Shown here one piece after another: positions 25,944-34,880 of a DNA stretch of 64,000 nt (position 1 is its first letter; each line of letters starts with the position of its first letter). The stretch is from Streptomyces ardesiacus (GTDB lineage: Bacteria; Actinomycetota; Actinomycetes; Streptomycetales; Streptomycetaceae). Under the pieces are notes generated by a model. It ran no database searches. It was not told where the DNA came from and was given only the letters and a program-made list of their open reading frames with translations. A program made the position numbers and the translations under genes. The DNA lies in assembly GCF_003112575.1 (NCBI RefSeq), contig NZ_BEWC01000002.1:806001-870000 (forward strand), written 5' to 3'.

Positions 25944-28084
25944 CGCACGGACGCGCCCCCGGCGCACCGGGGGCCCGGGACGCGGCCCGCCGTGCGCTGC
26001 GTGGCCTCGTCATGGCGGCGACCGTCCGCATTCATCGGCCGGACGCCGGGTATGCCCTCGACGAACCCGGGACGTTCCTCGGCAGCGGGTACTTCGTCGC
26101 GCCGAGCTGGGTTCTGACCTGCGCACACGTGGCATGCGGCGGTGAGGGGGGCGAGGTCGTGGTGGTGTACGAGCCCGCACCGGGCCGCGGCATGTCCGCG
26201 GTGCCGGGCCACGTGGCGGCGGCCCTTCCCGAGGGCGCCGGATCCGTGCCCGGCGGCTGGCCCGCCCCCGACCTCGCGCTGGTGCGGCTGAGCGAGCCGG
26301 TCGACCACGAGTGCGTGTACCTCTCCGAGCGCCCGGCGGCCTACTTCGGCGAGGGCACGGTCCTGTACGCGGGCTGGACAGTGGTCGACGGGCACCTGAG
26401 GATGCTCGACGGCACCCTGACCGTGGAGGGCACCATCGGCGGCTGGACCACGGACGTCCAGATGCGGCTCGGCAACAACGACCTGCCGGACGGCGTCTCC
26501 GGCGGCCCCGTGATCGATCCGGAGCGCGGCGAGGTCATCGGCGTACTGAAGTCGCGTTCCGACCACGCGCGCGGGGGCACCTCCACCGGGCTCGAACAAC
26601 TGCGGACGCTGCCGGTGCCCGCCGGGGAGCTGAAGGCGGAGGCGGACGACCTCTACCAGGCGGTGGTGCACGCCCACGACCGCTACCACCGCGACCGGCA
26701 GCGCCACCCGGACGCGCGCCGTCACACCTGGGCCGACGTGCAGAACCAGCTCGGTGCCCGGCCCGGTCAGACGCTGAGCCCCGACGAGCGCGTCCAGTTG
26801 CTCGGCCGGCTCGCGGACCTGCCGCCGCCGGCCAGCACCCGCTCCCTGCTGGACCTCCTCGGTTCCCTGCCGGACTTCGAGGCGCCGGCTCCGCTGCCCG
26901 CCCCGCGCGGCTGGCGCGACGGACTGGGTGCCCTGTACGAGTACGCGCTCGACGACGGCGCCCTCTACCTGGTGCTCGACTACGCGGTGCACGTCATGAC
27001 CGCCGACCGGCCGTTCCTGGCGACCAGTACGCCGGCCGCCGAGGAGGCCCTGTGGGCCGGGGTGTGGCAGGCCGCCCAGCGGCTCGGCCCCGGTCGCCGC
27101 AGTGCCCTCCTCGAACGGCGGAGGACCAGGATGGCGGCGCGCCCGCCCGCCCCGGTGGGCGGCGCCGGCGGCCGGGCGGGGGCGGCGACCGGCCGGTCGT
27201 CCGTGCTGGTCGAGATCGTGCGGCGGGGCTGGGAGCCGGACCACTGCGACTGGTCGGTCTTCGTCGTGCGCTCCGACGGAGAGGCGAAACGCATCGAGGA
27301 GGTTCAGCGAGTCCCGCTGGCCGACCTCCCCGCCCATCTGTCCGCGCCCCTCAAGGAGGCGTTCCGCCAGTGCGACACGCCGGGCCGGCCCGCGGTCCTG
27401 CAGGTGGCGACGGAGCACTCGCTGCTCGCCCTCGACGTGGACGAATGGCGGCTCGGCCCCGAGGACGAGCGACTCGGTACGCAGCGCCCGGTCGTCCTGC
27501 GCTGCACCGACCGCGACCAGCTCATGGAGGACGGCGAGTACGGCCCGTACGACCCGTACGGCGAGAAGAGGGAGGGCGGCGGGAGCCCGGCTGCCGTCGT
27601 GGGCGGTGACCGCCGGCTGGACGTCGACGAGGAACGCCGGGCCCGCTGGCGCTGGCTGCACGCCCACCCGGTGACGGCCGCGGTCCTCGACTGCGACGAC
27701 GGCCTGCGCAAACCGGTGCCGCCCGTGGAGGAGTTGCGGGGCCTGTCGCACGGCACGGTCCCGGTGCTGTGCCGCTTCGACGGTCACGGCCACGAGGGCG
27801 GCACGGACGGGCTCGCCCGGCTCGTGCGCGGCGGGTTCGGTGTGGCGCTGTGGCGCCGCCGGCACGGGCTGCCGGAGGCCGTCTGCGGTGAGTTCCACCG
27901 CGGCACCCTGGACCAGATCGCGGGCCCGGCCGGCGCCCACCGGCTGCCGGAGGCCGTGCACGACCTGCGCTCGAGACTGCGCTCGGGACGGCCCGAGACC
28001 TTCTGGGCCCACGGCATAGCGCTGCTGTACGACGATCCGCACCAGCCCCTTCCCGGCGCGGGCGACCTGCTGGAGGCACCGTGA
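25940..28084 (+). CDS. Trypsin-like serine protease fused to VMAP-type C-terminus
   Basis: This 714-residue protein carries a trypsin-fold protease at about residues 20-215. The triad is intact: His63 in LTCAHV, Asp111 in PDLALVRL, and Ser187 in GVSGGP. There is no signal peptide, so it acts in the cytoplasm. A small helical segment (about 255-330) resembles an effector-associated adaptor domain. Residues 330-714 match the VMAP C-terminal type (vWA-MoxR-associated protein), ending in GPETFWAHGIALLYDDP-like strands. In VMAP systems this protein works with the MoxR ATPase and vWA protein encoded next. Proteolysis is probably unleashed on a signal, a caspase-like logic. The target is unknown. 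Confidence 0.87.
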   Translation: MTHGRAPGAPGARDAARRALRGLVMAATVRIHRPDAGYALDEPGTFLGSGYFVAPSWVLTCAHVACGGEGGEVVVVYEPAPGRGMSAVPGHVAAALPEGAGSVPGGWPAPDLALVRLSEPVDHECVYLSERPAAYFGEGTVLYAGWTVVDGHLRMLDGTLTVEGTIGGWTTDVQMRLGNNDLPDGVSGGPVIDPERGEVIGVLKSRSDHARGGTSTGLEQLRTLPVPAGELKAEADDLYQAVVHAHDRYHRDRQRHPDARRHTWADVQNQLGARPGQTLSPDERVQLLGRLADLPPPASTRSLLDLLGSLPDFEAPAPLPAPRGWRDGLGALYEYALDDGALYLVLDYAVHVMTADRPFLATSTPAAEEALWAGVWQAAQRLGPGRRSALLERRRTRMAARPPAPVGGAGGRAGAATGRSSVLVEIVRRGWEPDHCDWSVFVVRSDGEAKRIEEVQRVPLADLPAHLSAPLKEAFRQCDTPGRPAVLQVATEHSLLALDVDEWRLGPEDERLGTQRPVVLRCTDRDQLMEDGEYGPYDPYGEKREGGGSPAAVVGGDRRLDVDEERRARWRWLHAHPVTAAVLDCDDGLRKPVPPVEELRGLSHGTVPVLCRFDGHGHEGGTDGLARLVRGGFGVALWRRRHGLPEAVCGEFHRGTLDQIAGPAGAHRLPEAVHDLRSRLRSGRPETFWAHGIALLYDDPHQPLPGAGDLLEAP

Positions 28085-28253
28085 GCGCGGCCCGCGCGTG
28101 CCGCCGCCGACCGCGCGCCCCGGTGTTTCAAGTCCCTTGGCCGAGAGACCCGTTGGGTGATGTGCCTCTTACCAGTCCCGTTCAGGATCGATACCGTGAT
28201 GGACGCCCCACGACGACAGCGCCCCCCGGACGAGTGACGACGAGGATTGGATC

Positions 28254-29276
28254 ATGACCGAATCCAGTGAGTGGCTCATCTACCGGGGCGCCGGCGAACC
28301 CCACGACGGCATCGACCGGCTTCCCGACCCGCCGCCGTGGCGGGACTTCACCAGCCGGGACGCGGCGGGCTCGGGCGACGGCTCCGAGGACCGCAGGCTC
28401 GGTGCCCACCGGCACCTGGCCGAACTGCACCGGCCGGGCGCCGAGGAACTCGAGATGATCAACGCCGCGCTGTACCTGCGCCGGCCGCTCCTCGTCACCG
28501 GCAGCCCCGGCGCGGGCAAGAGCACCCTGGCCCACTCGGTGGCGTACGAACTCGGCCTGGGCAACGTACTGCGCTGGTCCATCGTCAGCCGCTCCGAACT
28601 CCAAGACGGCCTGTACCACTACGACGCCATCGCGCGTCTGCAGGACGTGCAGATCGCCGCGCAGGCGGACCACGGCCCCGGATCCGGGGCGCCGGGCGCG
28701 GTCGACGGGATCGGCGGCTACATCCGGCTCGGCCCCCTCGGCACCGCCCTGCTGCCCTCCGACAAGCCGCGCGTCCTGCTCATCGACGAGCTGGACAAGA
28801 GCGACATCGACCTGCCCAACGACCTGCTGAACGTCCTGGAGGAGGGCGAGTTCGCCATCCCCGAGCTGGAACGCATCGCGGACCGGCTGCCCGACCGCAC
28901 GGCCGAGGTGCTCACCGCGGACGGCGTGAAGGTGCCGGTGCGCGACGGCCGCGTGCGCTGCCGGGCCTTCCCGTTCGTGGTGCTCACCAGCAACGGCGAA
29001 CGCGACTTCCCGGCCCCGCTGATGCGGCGCTGCATCCACCTGGAGCTGGGCCGCCCCGACCACAACCGGCTCGCCACCTTCGTACGGGCCCACCTGGGCG
29101 ACGAGGCGGCACGCGCGGGCGACGACCTCGTCACCCGGTTCCTGGAGCGGTCCCGCAGCGAGCTGCTGGCGACGGACCAGCTGCTCAACGCGATCTACCT
29201 CACCGACGCCGCCGCCACGCCCAGCCGCGACCGCCTGGCCGACCTGCTCATCCAGCGGCTCGATCGCCCGAGGTGA
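28254..29276 (+). CDS. MoxR-family AAA+ ATPase
   Basis: This 340-residue AAA+ ATPase has Walker A GSPGAGKST (83-91), Walker B VLLIDELDKSD (174-184) and sensor 1 VVLTSNGERDFP. An arginine-finger-like MRRC follows. The lid domain occupies the C-terminus. MoxR ATPases are ring-forming switches that usually act with a vWA partner, which is encoded 4 bases downstream. The first 45 residues (WLIYRGAGEPHDGI) are a conserved island-specific N-terminus. It sits 169 bases after the protease gene, probably in the same transcription unit, although an internal promoter in that gap is possible. Confidence 0.9.
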   Translation: MTESSEWLIYRGAGEPHDGIDRLPDPPPWRDFTSRDAAGSGDGSEDRRLGAHRHLAELHRPGAEELEMINAALYLRRPLLVTGSPGAGKSTLAHSVAYELGLGNVLRWSIVSRSELQDGLYHYDAIARLQDVQIAAQADHGPGSGAPGAVDGIGGYIRLGPLGTALLPSDKPRVLLIDELDKSDIDLPNDLLNVLEEGEFAIPELERIADRLPDRTAEVLTADGVKVPVRDGRVRCRAFPFVVLTSNGERDFPAPLMRRCIHLELGRPDHNRLATFVRAHLGDEAARAGDDLVTRFLERSRSELLATDQLLNAIYLTDAAATPSRDRLADLLIQRLDRPR

Positions 29277-29280
29277 CGCG

Positions 29281-32200
29281 ATGCCCGACGAGACGGCGCG
29301 CCACGGTCCCGGCCACGACGGCACCCCCGGCGACGGCGGTTCCGGGGCGGGGCGCGCGGCCGTGCCCGCCGACGACCCGCTCGCCCGACTCGTCCTGAAG
29401 CTGCGGGAGATCGGCCTGGACCCGGACGCCGAGCAGCTCTGCGACGCGCTCTGGCTGGCCCGGTGGACCGGGTCCGCCGACGCCACGGACGCTCCGCCCG
29501 AGCCGGACCCCCGCCTCGCGCCGCCGGTGGTCCGGCCACCCGCCAGGCCCGTGCCCCTGCCGCGGAACGAGACCCGGCCGCCCGAGTCCGAGCAGCCCGA
29601 CACCCCGGCCGCCCGACGCGTGGCCCTCTACCCCCTGCCCCCCGGCGACGGGCCCGGTGCGCCCGGAACCGGCCGCGCCCGCGCGCTGCCGGTGGGGGTG
29701 CCGGCCGCCCCCGTCCTGCCCGCGCCGCTCGAACTCCAGCGTTCCCTGCGCCCCTTGCAGGGCTACCGGAGCCCGGCCACACCGCTGCGCTCCGTGCTCG
29801 ACGAGGTCGGCACCGCGGAGCTGAGCGCCCGGGCGGGCGGGCTGATCCTGCCCGTCCGCCGGTACCTGTCCCGCCGCGACGCCCGGCTGCAACTGGTCCT
29901 GGACGCCTCCTCCTCGATGCGCGTGTGGGGCCGGCTCTTCGCCGAACTGGCCCAGGTCTTCGGCCGGCTGGGCGCCTTCTCGGACGTCCAGGTCAGCCAT
30001 CTGCACCAGGGGCCGGACGGGGGTCCGGCCGTCAGCCGCAGCGCCGACCCGCACGGTGCGCCGCTGCACGCCGCCGACCGGCTCAGCGATCCGACCGGAC
30101 GCCGGATCGTCGTCCTGGTCAGCGACTGCGCCGGCCCGCTGTGGCACAGCGGCCACGCCCACCGGCTGCTCCACCACCTGTCCCGGCAGGGCCCCGTCGC
30201 CGTGCTCCAGCCGCTGCCGCAGCGCATGTGGAACCGCACCCGGCTGCCCGTCACCTTCGGCGGTCTGTCGCGCGGTGACACCCTGGGGGGCGGCGCCGTG
30301 CTGCGGGTGCGCACGGCCTCCGGCACCGCCGCCGAGCCCCGCAGGGGCGCGCTGGCCGTACCCGTCCTGCCGCCGGAGCCGGTGGCCCTCGGATCGTGGG
30401 CGCGCCTGCTGTCCGGCGCCGGACCGGTCCCCGGCGCCGTCGGCTGGGTGCGCGCCGACCAGCCGGCTGCCCCGGTGGCCCGTCCCGACCGCCGCCGCAC
30501 GCCGCTGGAACGGGTCAGCCGGTTCAGCGCCGGGGCCTCACCGGCCGCCGCCCGCCTGGCCGTCTACCTCGCGGCGACCCCGCTGTGCCTCCCGGTGATG
30601 CAGTTGGTCCAGCGGACCATGCTGCCCGGATCCGGCCCCTCCGAACTCGCCGAGGTACTGGTCGGCGGCCTGGTCACCCGGGCCCGCGCGGACCACGGCG
30701 AGGACGGCTCCCAGTGGTACGAGATCGACCCCGAGGTGCGCGAGGCCCTGCTGTCCCGGCTCGGACGGGACGAGGCCATGCTGGTCCTCAAGCACTGCTC
30801 GGAGTACATCGAGCAGCACTTCGGCAAGGGCGGCCCCAACTTCCCGGCGCTCGCGCTGGCCCAGCTCGGCGACGGCGGCCCCGGCCGCCCGCACCCGCAC
30901 GCCTCCGGCACCGCCGAACCCGGGTACCCGGGCGAGAACGGGGGCGACGACGGAGCCGCCCACGTCCCGCAGCCCTTCGCGGAGGTCGCCGCCCGGATCC
31001 TGGAGCGGTTCATGCCGTTGCCCGATCAGTTCGCGACGTACGACGGCCGGACCGGCCCGCAGCTCACCGCGGAGCGGCCCACGCACCGGGCGGTCGTCCG
31101 GGCGCGTGCCCTGCTCTCCCGGTTCGACGGCGAGGGCATGGTCCAGGACCTCATCGACGCCGTGCAGGTGCTGCGCGGCGCGACCGAGCAGGAACGGCCG
31201 GCCGGGGCCGACCCCGAGCTGTGGGGCGAGTACGCGCGCTGCACGCTGCGGCTGTGGGAGGTGCAGGGCGGTGCCGCACTGCTCCAGGAGGCCACCCGGG
31301 CCGCCGAACGGGCCGCCGCGCCTCCGCACGCCCTGCGCGAGCGCGCCGTCCTCGCGCGCGTGCTGCACGCCGGAGCCACCGACGCGCGACGGCGCGGAGA
31401 CCGGTCCGGCGCGCTCGACCTGCTGCGCCGCGCCGACCGGGAGTACGCGGTCGCCTGCGCGGCACCCGGCCTGGACGAGGAGGAGGCGCTGCGGCTCACC
31501 CTGGAACGCGTCGCCTCCCTGGAGACCCAGTGGCGCCTGGGCGGCGACAGCGCCCTCCTGCAGAGCGCCGCCGGCATGCTGGAGGCGTTCGCCGACGCCT
31601 GGCCCGACCGGAGCGAGCGCCCCTCCGCACTGCTGCTGGCCCACGGCCGCACCCTGCTGCGCCTGTCGGAGGTGACCGCGGACCCGGTCCAGGCCCGGCT
31701 GTACGCGGAGCAGTCGGCGCGGTCGCTGCGCCGGGGGCTGCGGTCCGCCCCGGCACAGGACACCGCCGAGTCCGTCCGCGACCGGGTCCGGATGCTGCTC
31801 GACCTGGTCGACGCGCTGCTCTCGGCGGGCGGCCCGCTGGACGAGGCCCAGGCCCGGACCGACGAGGCCCTCGGCCACGTCCGCGAGCAGGCACAGCGCG
31901 CGGCGTCGCTGGTGCGCGCCGGCCGGGTGGCCGTGGCACGCTACGGCGAGTCCGGGGACCCGGCCGAACTGCACCGGGCCTCCGACCGTTTCGCACAGGC
32001 GGCGCACTGGATGTCCCGGGACGCGCCCGCGCACGCGGACGTGCTCGCCGAGTGGGGGAGCGTCCTGCTGCGGCTGGCCACGCTGGAACCCGCGCACCGG
32101 CAGCAGGACCACTTGTCCCGTGCGATCCGGGTGCTGCGGGACTGCCGGATGGAGACCCCGGCGGGCAGCCGGCGGGTCGCCCACCGGCTGCTGCTCCTCG

Positions 32201-32658
32201 GACAGGCGCTCATGCTCCGCTACCAGGCGCGCGGCGAGGTGGTCGACCTCAGGGAGGCGGAGCATCTCTTCGGGCTCGCCGCGGCCGACGCGGAGACCCC
32301 GTTGCTGGCGGCGCGCTGCCGGCTGGAGCTGGGGCAGGCCCAGTTCGAGGCGTTCCAGAGCCTGGGCCGCGCGGCACGTCTGGACGTGGCGGTCGACGCC
32401 TTCCGGGCGGCCGCCGAGTCGGCCCGCCGGGCGGAGGAGGAGGCCGAAACCGAGCGTCGGCGCCAAGAAGCCGTGGAGCTGGCCGCACAGGCGCACCACT
32501 GGCGGGGTATGTCCTTCGAGGCGGCCGGCCGGCCCCGCGCGGCCCGGGACGCCTACGCGGCGGCGCGGGCACAGTGGGACCGGTTGCCGGAGGACCGGCT
32601 GGCCACGGGGGAACCGACCGCGCGGCAGACGGCGCAGCGGCTCGCTGACCTGGAATGA
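29281..32658 (+). CDS. SAV_2336-type vWA protein with TPR-like C-terminus
   Basis: This 1125-residue protein starts with the SAV_2336-type N-terminal domain (LARLVLKLREIGLDPDAEQL). A vWA domain follows with a perfect MIDAS motif DASSS (208-212) and LVSDCAG later, so it should bind a divalent ion and a protein ligand. A winged/helical region (about 410-520) comes next. Residues about 620-1110 are helical repeats like TPRs, rich in Ala, Arg and Leu, probably a scaffold. With the MoxR ATPase and VMAP protease it completes a ternary system. Only 4 bases separate it from the ATPase gene. What ligand it senses is unknown. Confidence 0.85.
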   Translation: MPDETARHGPGHDGTPGDGGSGAGRAAVPADDPLARLVLKLREIGLDPDAEQLCDALWLARWTGSADATDAPPEPDPRLAPPVVRPPARPVPLPRNETRPPESEQPDTPAARRVALYPLPPGDGPGAPGTGRARALPVGVPAAPVLPAPLELQRSLRPLQGYRSPATPLRSVLDEVGTAELSARAGGLILPVRRYLSRRDARLQLVLDASSSMRVWGRLFAELAQVFGRLGAFSDVQVSHLHQGPDGGPAVSRSADPHGAPLHAADRLSDPTGRRIVVLVSDCAGPLWHSGHAHRLLHHLSRQGPVAVLQPLPQRMWNRTRLPVTFGGLSRGDTLGGGAVLRVRTASGTAAEPRRGALAVPVLPPEPVALGSWARLLSGAGPVPGAVGWVRADQPAAPVARPDRRRTPLERVSRFSAGASPAAARLAVYLAATPLCLPVMQLVQRTMLPGSGPSELAEVLVGGLVTRARADHGEDGSQWYEIDPEVREALLSRLGRDEAMLVLKHCSEYIEQHFGKGGPNFPALALAQLGDGGPGRPHPHASGTAEPGYPGENGGDDGAAHVPQPFAEVAARILERFMPLPDQFATYDGRTGPQLTAERPTHRAVVRARALLSRFDGEGMVQDLIDAVQVLRGATEQERPAGADPELWGEYARCTLRLWEVQGGAALLQEATRAAERAAAPPHALRERAVLARVLHAGATDARRRGDRSGALDLLRRADREYAVACAAPGLDEEEALRLTLERVASLETQWRLGGDSALLQSAAGMLEAFADAWPDRSERPSALLLAHGRTLLRLSEVTADPVQARLYAEQSARSLRRGLRSAPAQDTAESVRDRVRMLLDLVDALLSAGGPLDEAQARTDEALGHVREQAQRAASLVRAGRVAVARYGESGDPAELHRASDRFAQAAHWMSRDAPAHADVLAEWGSVLLRLATLEPAHRQQDHLSRAIRVLRDCRMETPAGSRRVAHRLLLLGQALMLRYQARGEVVDLREAEHLFGLAAADAETPLLAARCRLELGQAQFEAFQSLGRAARLDVAVDAFRAAAESARRAEEEAETERRRQEAVELAAQAHHWRGMSFEAAGRPRAARDAYAAARAQWDRLPEDRLATGEPTARQTAQRLADLE

Positions 32659-32748
32659 GGCCGGACGCCGGAGGACCGGGCGACGGGTCCGCCGGGCAGC
32701 GGAGCAGCGGAGCGCGGAGAGGAACGAGAGGAACGAGGGGAACGGGGA

Positions 32749-32943
32749 ATGGGCATACAGGACGAGGCCGGGGCCGAGCAGGCGCCTCCGGGCGCCGAAG
32801 AACCCCTGCCGGACCTGCTGGAACTGGACCTCGCGGAACTGGGCACCATCGAGCATCCGGTGCTCAGCGAGGTGCTGGGGGAGCTGAGGGCGCGGGCCGC
32901 GGAGCCGACCGAGATGCTGTGGGGCTTCGACAACTCCTTCTGA
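32749..32943 (+). CDS. fxsA: FxsA-type RiPP precursor peptide
   Basis: This 64-residue peptide has an acidic leader with the family pattern LPDLLELDLAELG, then HPVLSEVLGELRAR, which is probably recognised by the radical SAM enzyme. It ends MLWGFDNSF-COOH. The usual family ending is FxSxx: here the Phe is at the right place (fifth from the end) but Asn replaces Ser at the third-from-end position. Phe-Asp-Asn fits the three-residue pattern used by cyclophane-forming radical SAM enzymes. GGGGAA precedes the ATG. It lies between the vWA gene and fxsB, the normal order. The mature product has not been seen; crosslink position and cleavage are inference. Confidence 0.88.
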   Translation: MGIQDEAGAEQAPPGAEEPLPDLLELDLAELGTIEHPVLSEVLGELRARAAEPTEMLWGFDNSF

Positions 32944-33122
32944 CCGGTGGCCGCGGCCGTCCCGGCTCGGCTCGGCTCGGGAAGTCATGTGAACAGGACA
33001 ACTTTCGCCGCGTCGAGTTTCGGGCACCCGCCGCGCCGGGAATGCGGCTCCGTACGGCACGCCGCCGTGGCGCCGGCTCGCGGCGACACCGGCCGGACCG
33101 TTACGGCATGGGGGGTGCTGAG

Positions 33123-34880
33123 GTGTCGGAACAGGCCAAGGGCGGTCCGGCTCCCGTCGTTCCCGGCCGGCGGAGCGGTCCTGAAGGCCCCTTTCCCTTC
33201 CGCCAGTTCATCGTCAAGATGCACGGCCGCTGCAACCTGGCGTGCACGTACTGCTACCTCTACGAGGGCCCGGACAGCAGCTGGCGCGAGCGGCCCGCCG
33301 CCGCTTCCGCCGCCGTCCTGGAGCGCACCGCCCACCGCATCGCCGAGCACGCCGCTCGGCACGCGCTGCGTGACCTCGCCCTGGTTCTGCACGGGGGCGA
33401 ACCGCTGCTCGCCGGAGCCGGTCCCCTCGCCGCGGTCGCCGGGAGGGTGCGGGAACTGGTCTCGTCGGGATGTCAGGTTCACGCCACCGTGCAGACCAAT
33501 GCCACCCTGCTCACCGCGGAACGCCTCGCCGTACTGGCCGACGCCGGCATCCGCGTCGGCATCAGCCTCGACGGAGGCACCGCCGCCCACAACCGACGGC
33601 GGGTGGACCACGTGGGGCGCCCGTCCTGGCCCGCCGCGGCACGGGGGGCCCGCCTGGTCGCGGAGCGCTTCCCGGAGGCGTACGCGGGTCTGCTGACCGT
33701 CGTCGACCCGACGCTGGACCCGGTCGAGACGTACGAGTCGCTGCTCGGCCTGCGTCCGCCCGCGCTGGACCTGCTGCTGCCGCACGGCAACTGGTCCGCG
33801 CCGCCGCCGGGCCGGACCGGCGTCCGGTACGGCGACTGGCTGTGCGCCGTCTTCGACCGCTGGTGGGCGGCCGGGCGGCGCGAGGTGCGGGTACGGCTCT
33901 TCGAGGAGTGCGTGGCGCTCCTGCTGGGGATGCCCGCGGCCACCGAGGCGCTGGGGCTCGCGCCGTTCGACGCGGTCGTGGTGGAGACCGACGGGTCGAT
34001 CGAGCAGGTCGACTCCCTCAAGTCGGCCTACCCCGGCGCCGCGCGGACCGGCCTCGACGTGTTCCGCCACACGTTCGACGAAGCGCTGCGACACCCCGGC
34101 GTGGCCGCCCGGCAGGCGGGCGCCGCGTCGCTCGCGGACCAGTGCCGGGCCTGCCCGCTGCTGCGGGTCTGCGGAGGCGGCCACTACGCCCACCGCTACC
34201 GTGCCGGGCACGGCTTCCGGAACCCGTCCGTGTACTGCGCGGACCTCCAGCGCTTCATCCGCCACGTGGCCTCGCGGCTGGCCGCGGCGACGGGTGGGCC
34301 GGCGTCCGGCGGACCGGCTTTGGGCGGACCGGCTTTGGACGGACCGGCTGTGGGCGGGCCGGCTGGGAACGGGCAGCCTGTGACAGGTCCGGCCGCGGCC
34401 GGACCGCCGGACGCCGGACCGCCGGACGCCGACCCGCCGGACGCCGGGCCGTCGGTGGCCGGTCCGGCGGTGGGCAGGCAACCTGCGGCCGGTCCGTCCG
34501 CGACGCGCCCGTCCTCGGCTGGGGCGACTTCGGCTGGGGCGACTTCGGGCCACCGGTCCGCGACCGGCCCGTCGGTGACGGGAACGCCCAGTCCGTCCGC
34601 GACCGGCTCGGCGCAGGCCGGGCCGACAGCGGCCGGTCCAACGTCGGCCGCACCGATCGCCGTTGGCCCGGCGCCGGGCGAACCGGCTGTCACCGGCGCG
34701 GCGTCGGCGGGGCCGGCTGCCGTCGGGGCGGCGTCGGCCGGGACGGGCGCCGTCGGAGCGGCCTTGGCCGGCGCCGGTGGTTCTGCCGGGCCCGGCTCGG
34801 GCGGCGTGGTCGCGGTCTGGCCGGTCGCCAACGGTTCGGGCGCCGCCGGGACGGTTCCGATCGGAGAGGGCGCCACGTGA
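33123..34880 (+). CDS. fxsB: FxsB, radical SAM/SPASM peptide maturase with low-complexity tail
   Basis: This 585-residue enzyme has the radical SAM cluster motif C37-NLA-C41-TY-C44, an HGGEPLL motif for SAM binding, and SPASM-type cysteines CRACPLLRVC (341-350) plus a later YCADLQ. It should make a thioether-free C-C crosslink (cyclophane) in FxsA. The catalytic part ends near residue 390. The last 195 residues are Gly/Ala/Pro/Ser-rich repeats (GGPALGGPALDGPAV...), absent from ordinary FxsB. GTG 33123 is preferred for its G-rich ribosome site; ATG 33108 is an alternative. Its stop overlaps the next start (TGATG). Partner enzyme: the HExxH protein, which is fused to FxsB in some species. Confidence 0.87.
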   Translation: MSEQAKGGPAPVVPGRRSGPEGPFPFRQFIVKMHGRCNLACTYCYLYEGPDSSWRERPAAASAAVLERTAHRIAEHAARHALRDLALVLHGGEPLLAGAGPLAAVAGRVRELVSSGCQVHATVQTNATLLTAERLAVLADAGIRVGISLDGGTAAHNRRRVDHVGRPSWPAAARGARLVAERFPEAYAGLLTVVDPTLDPVETYESLLGLRPPALDLLLPHGNWSAPPPGRTGVRYGDWLCAVFDRWWAAGRREVRVRLFEECVALLLGMPAATEALGLAPFDAVVVETDGSIEQVDSLKSAYPGAARTGLDVFRHTFDEALRHPGVAARQAGAASLADQCRACPLLRVCGGGHYAHRYRAGHGFRNPSVYCADLQRFIRHVASRLAAATGGPASGGPALGGPALDGPAVGGPAGNGQPVTGPAAAGPPDAGPPDADPPDAGPSVAGPAVGRQPAAGPSATRPSSAGATSAGATSGHRSATGPSVTGTPSPSATGSAQAGPTAAGPTSAAPIAVGPAPGEPAVTGAASAGPAAVGAASAGTGAVGAALAGAGGSAGPGSGGVVAVWPVANGSGAAGTVPIGEGAT

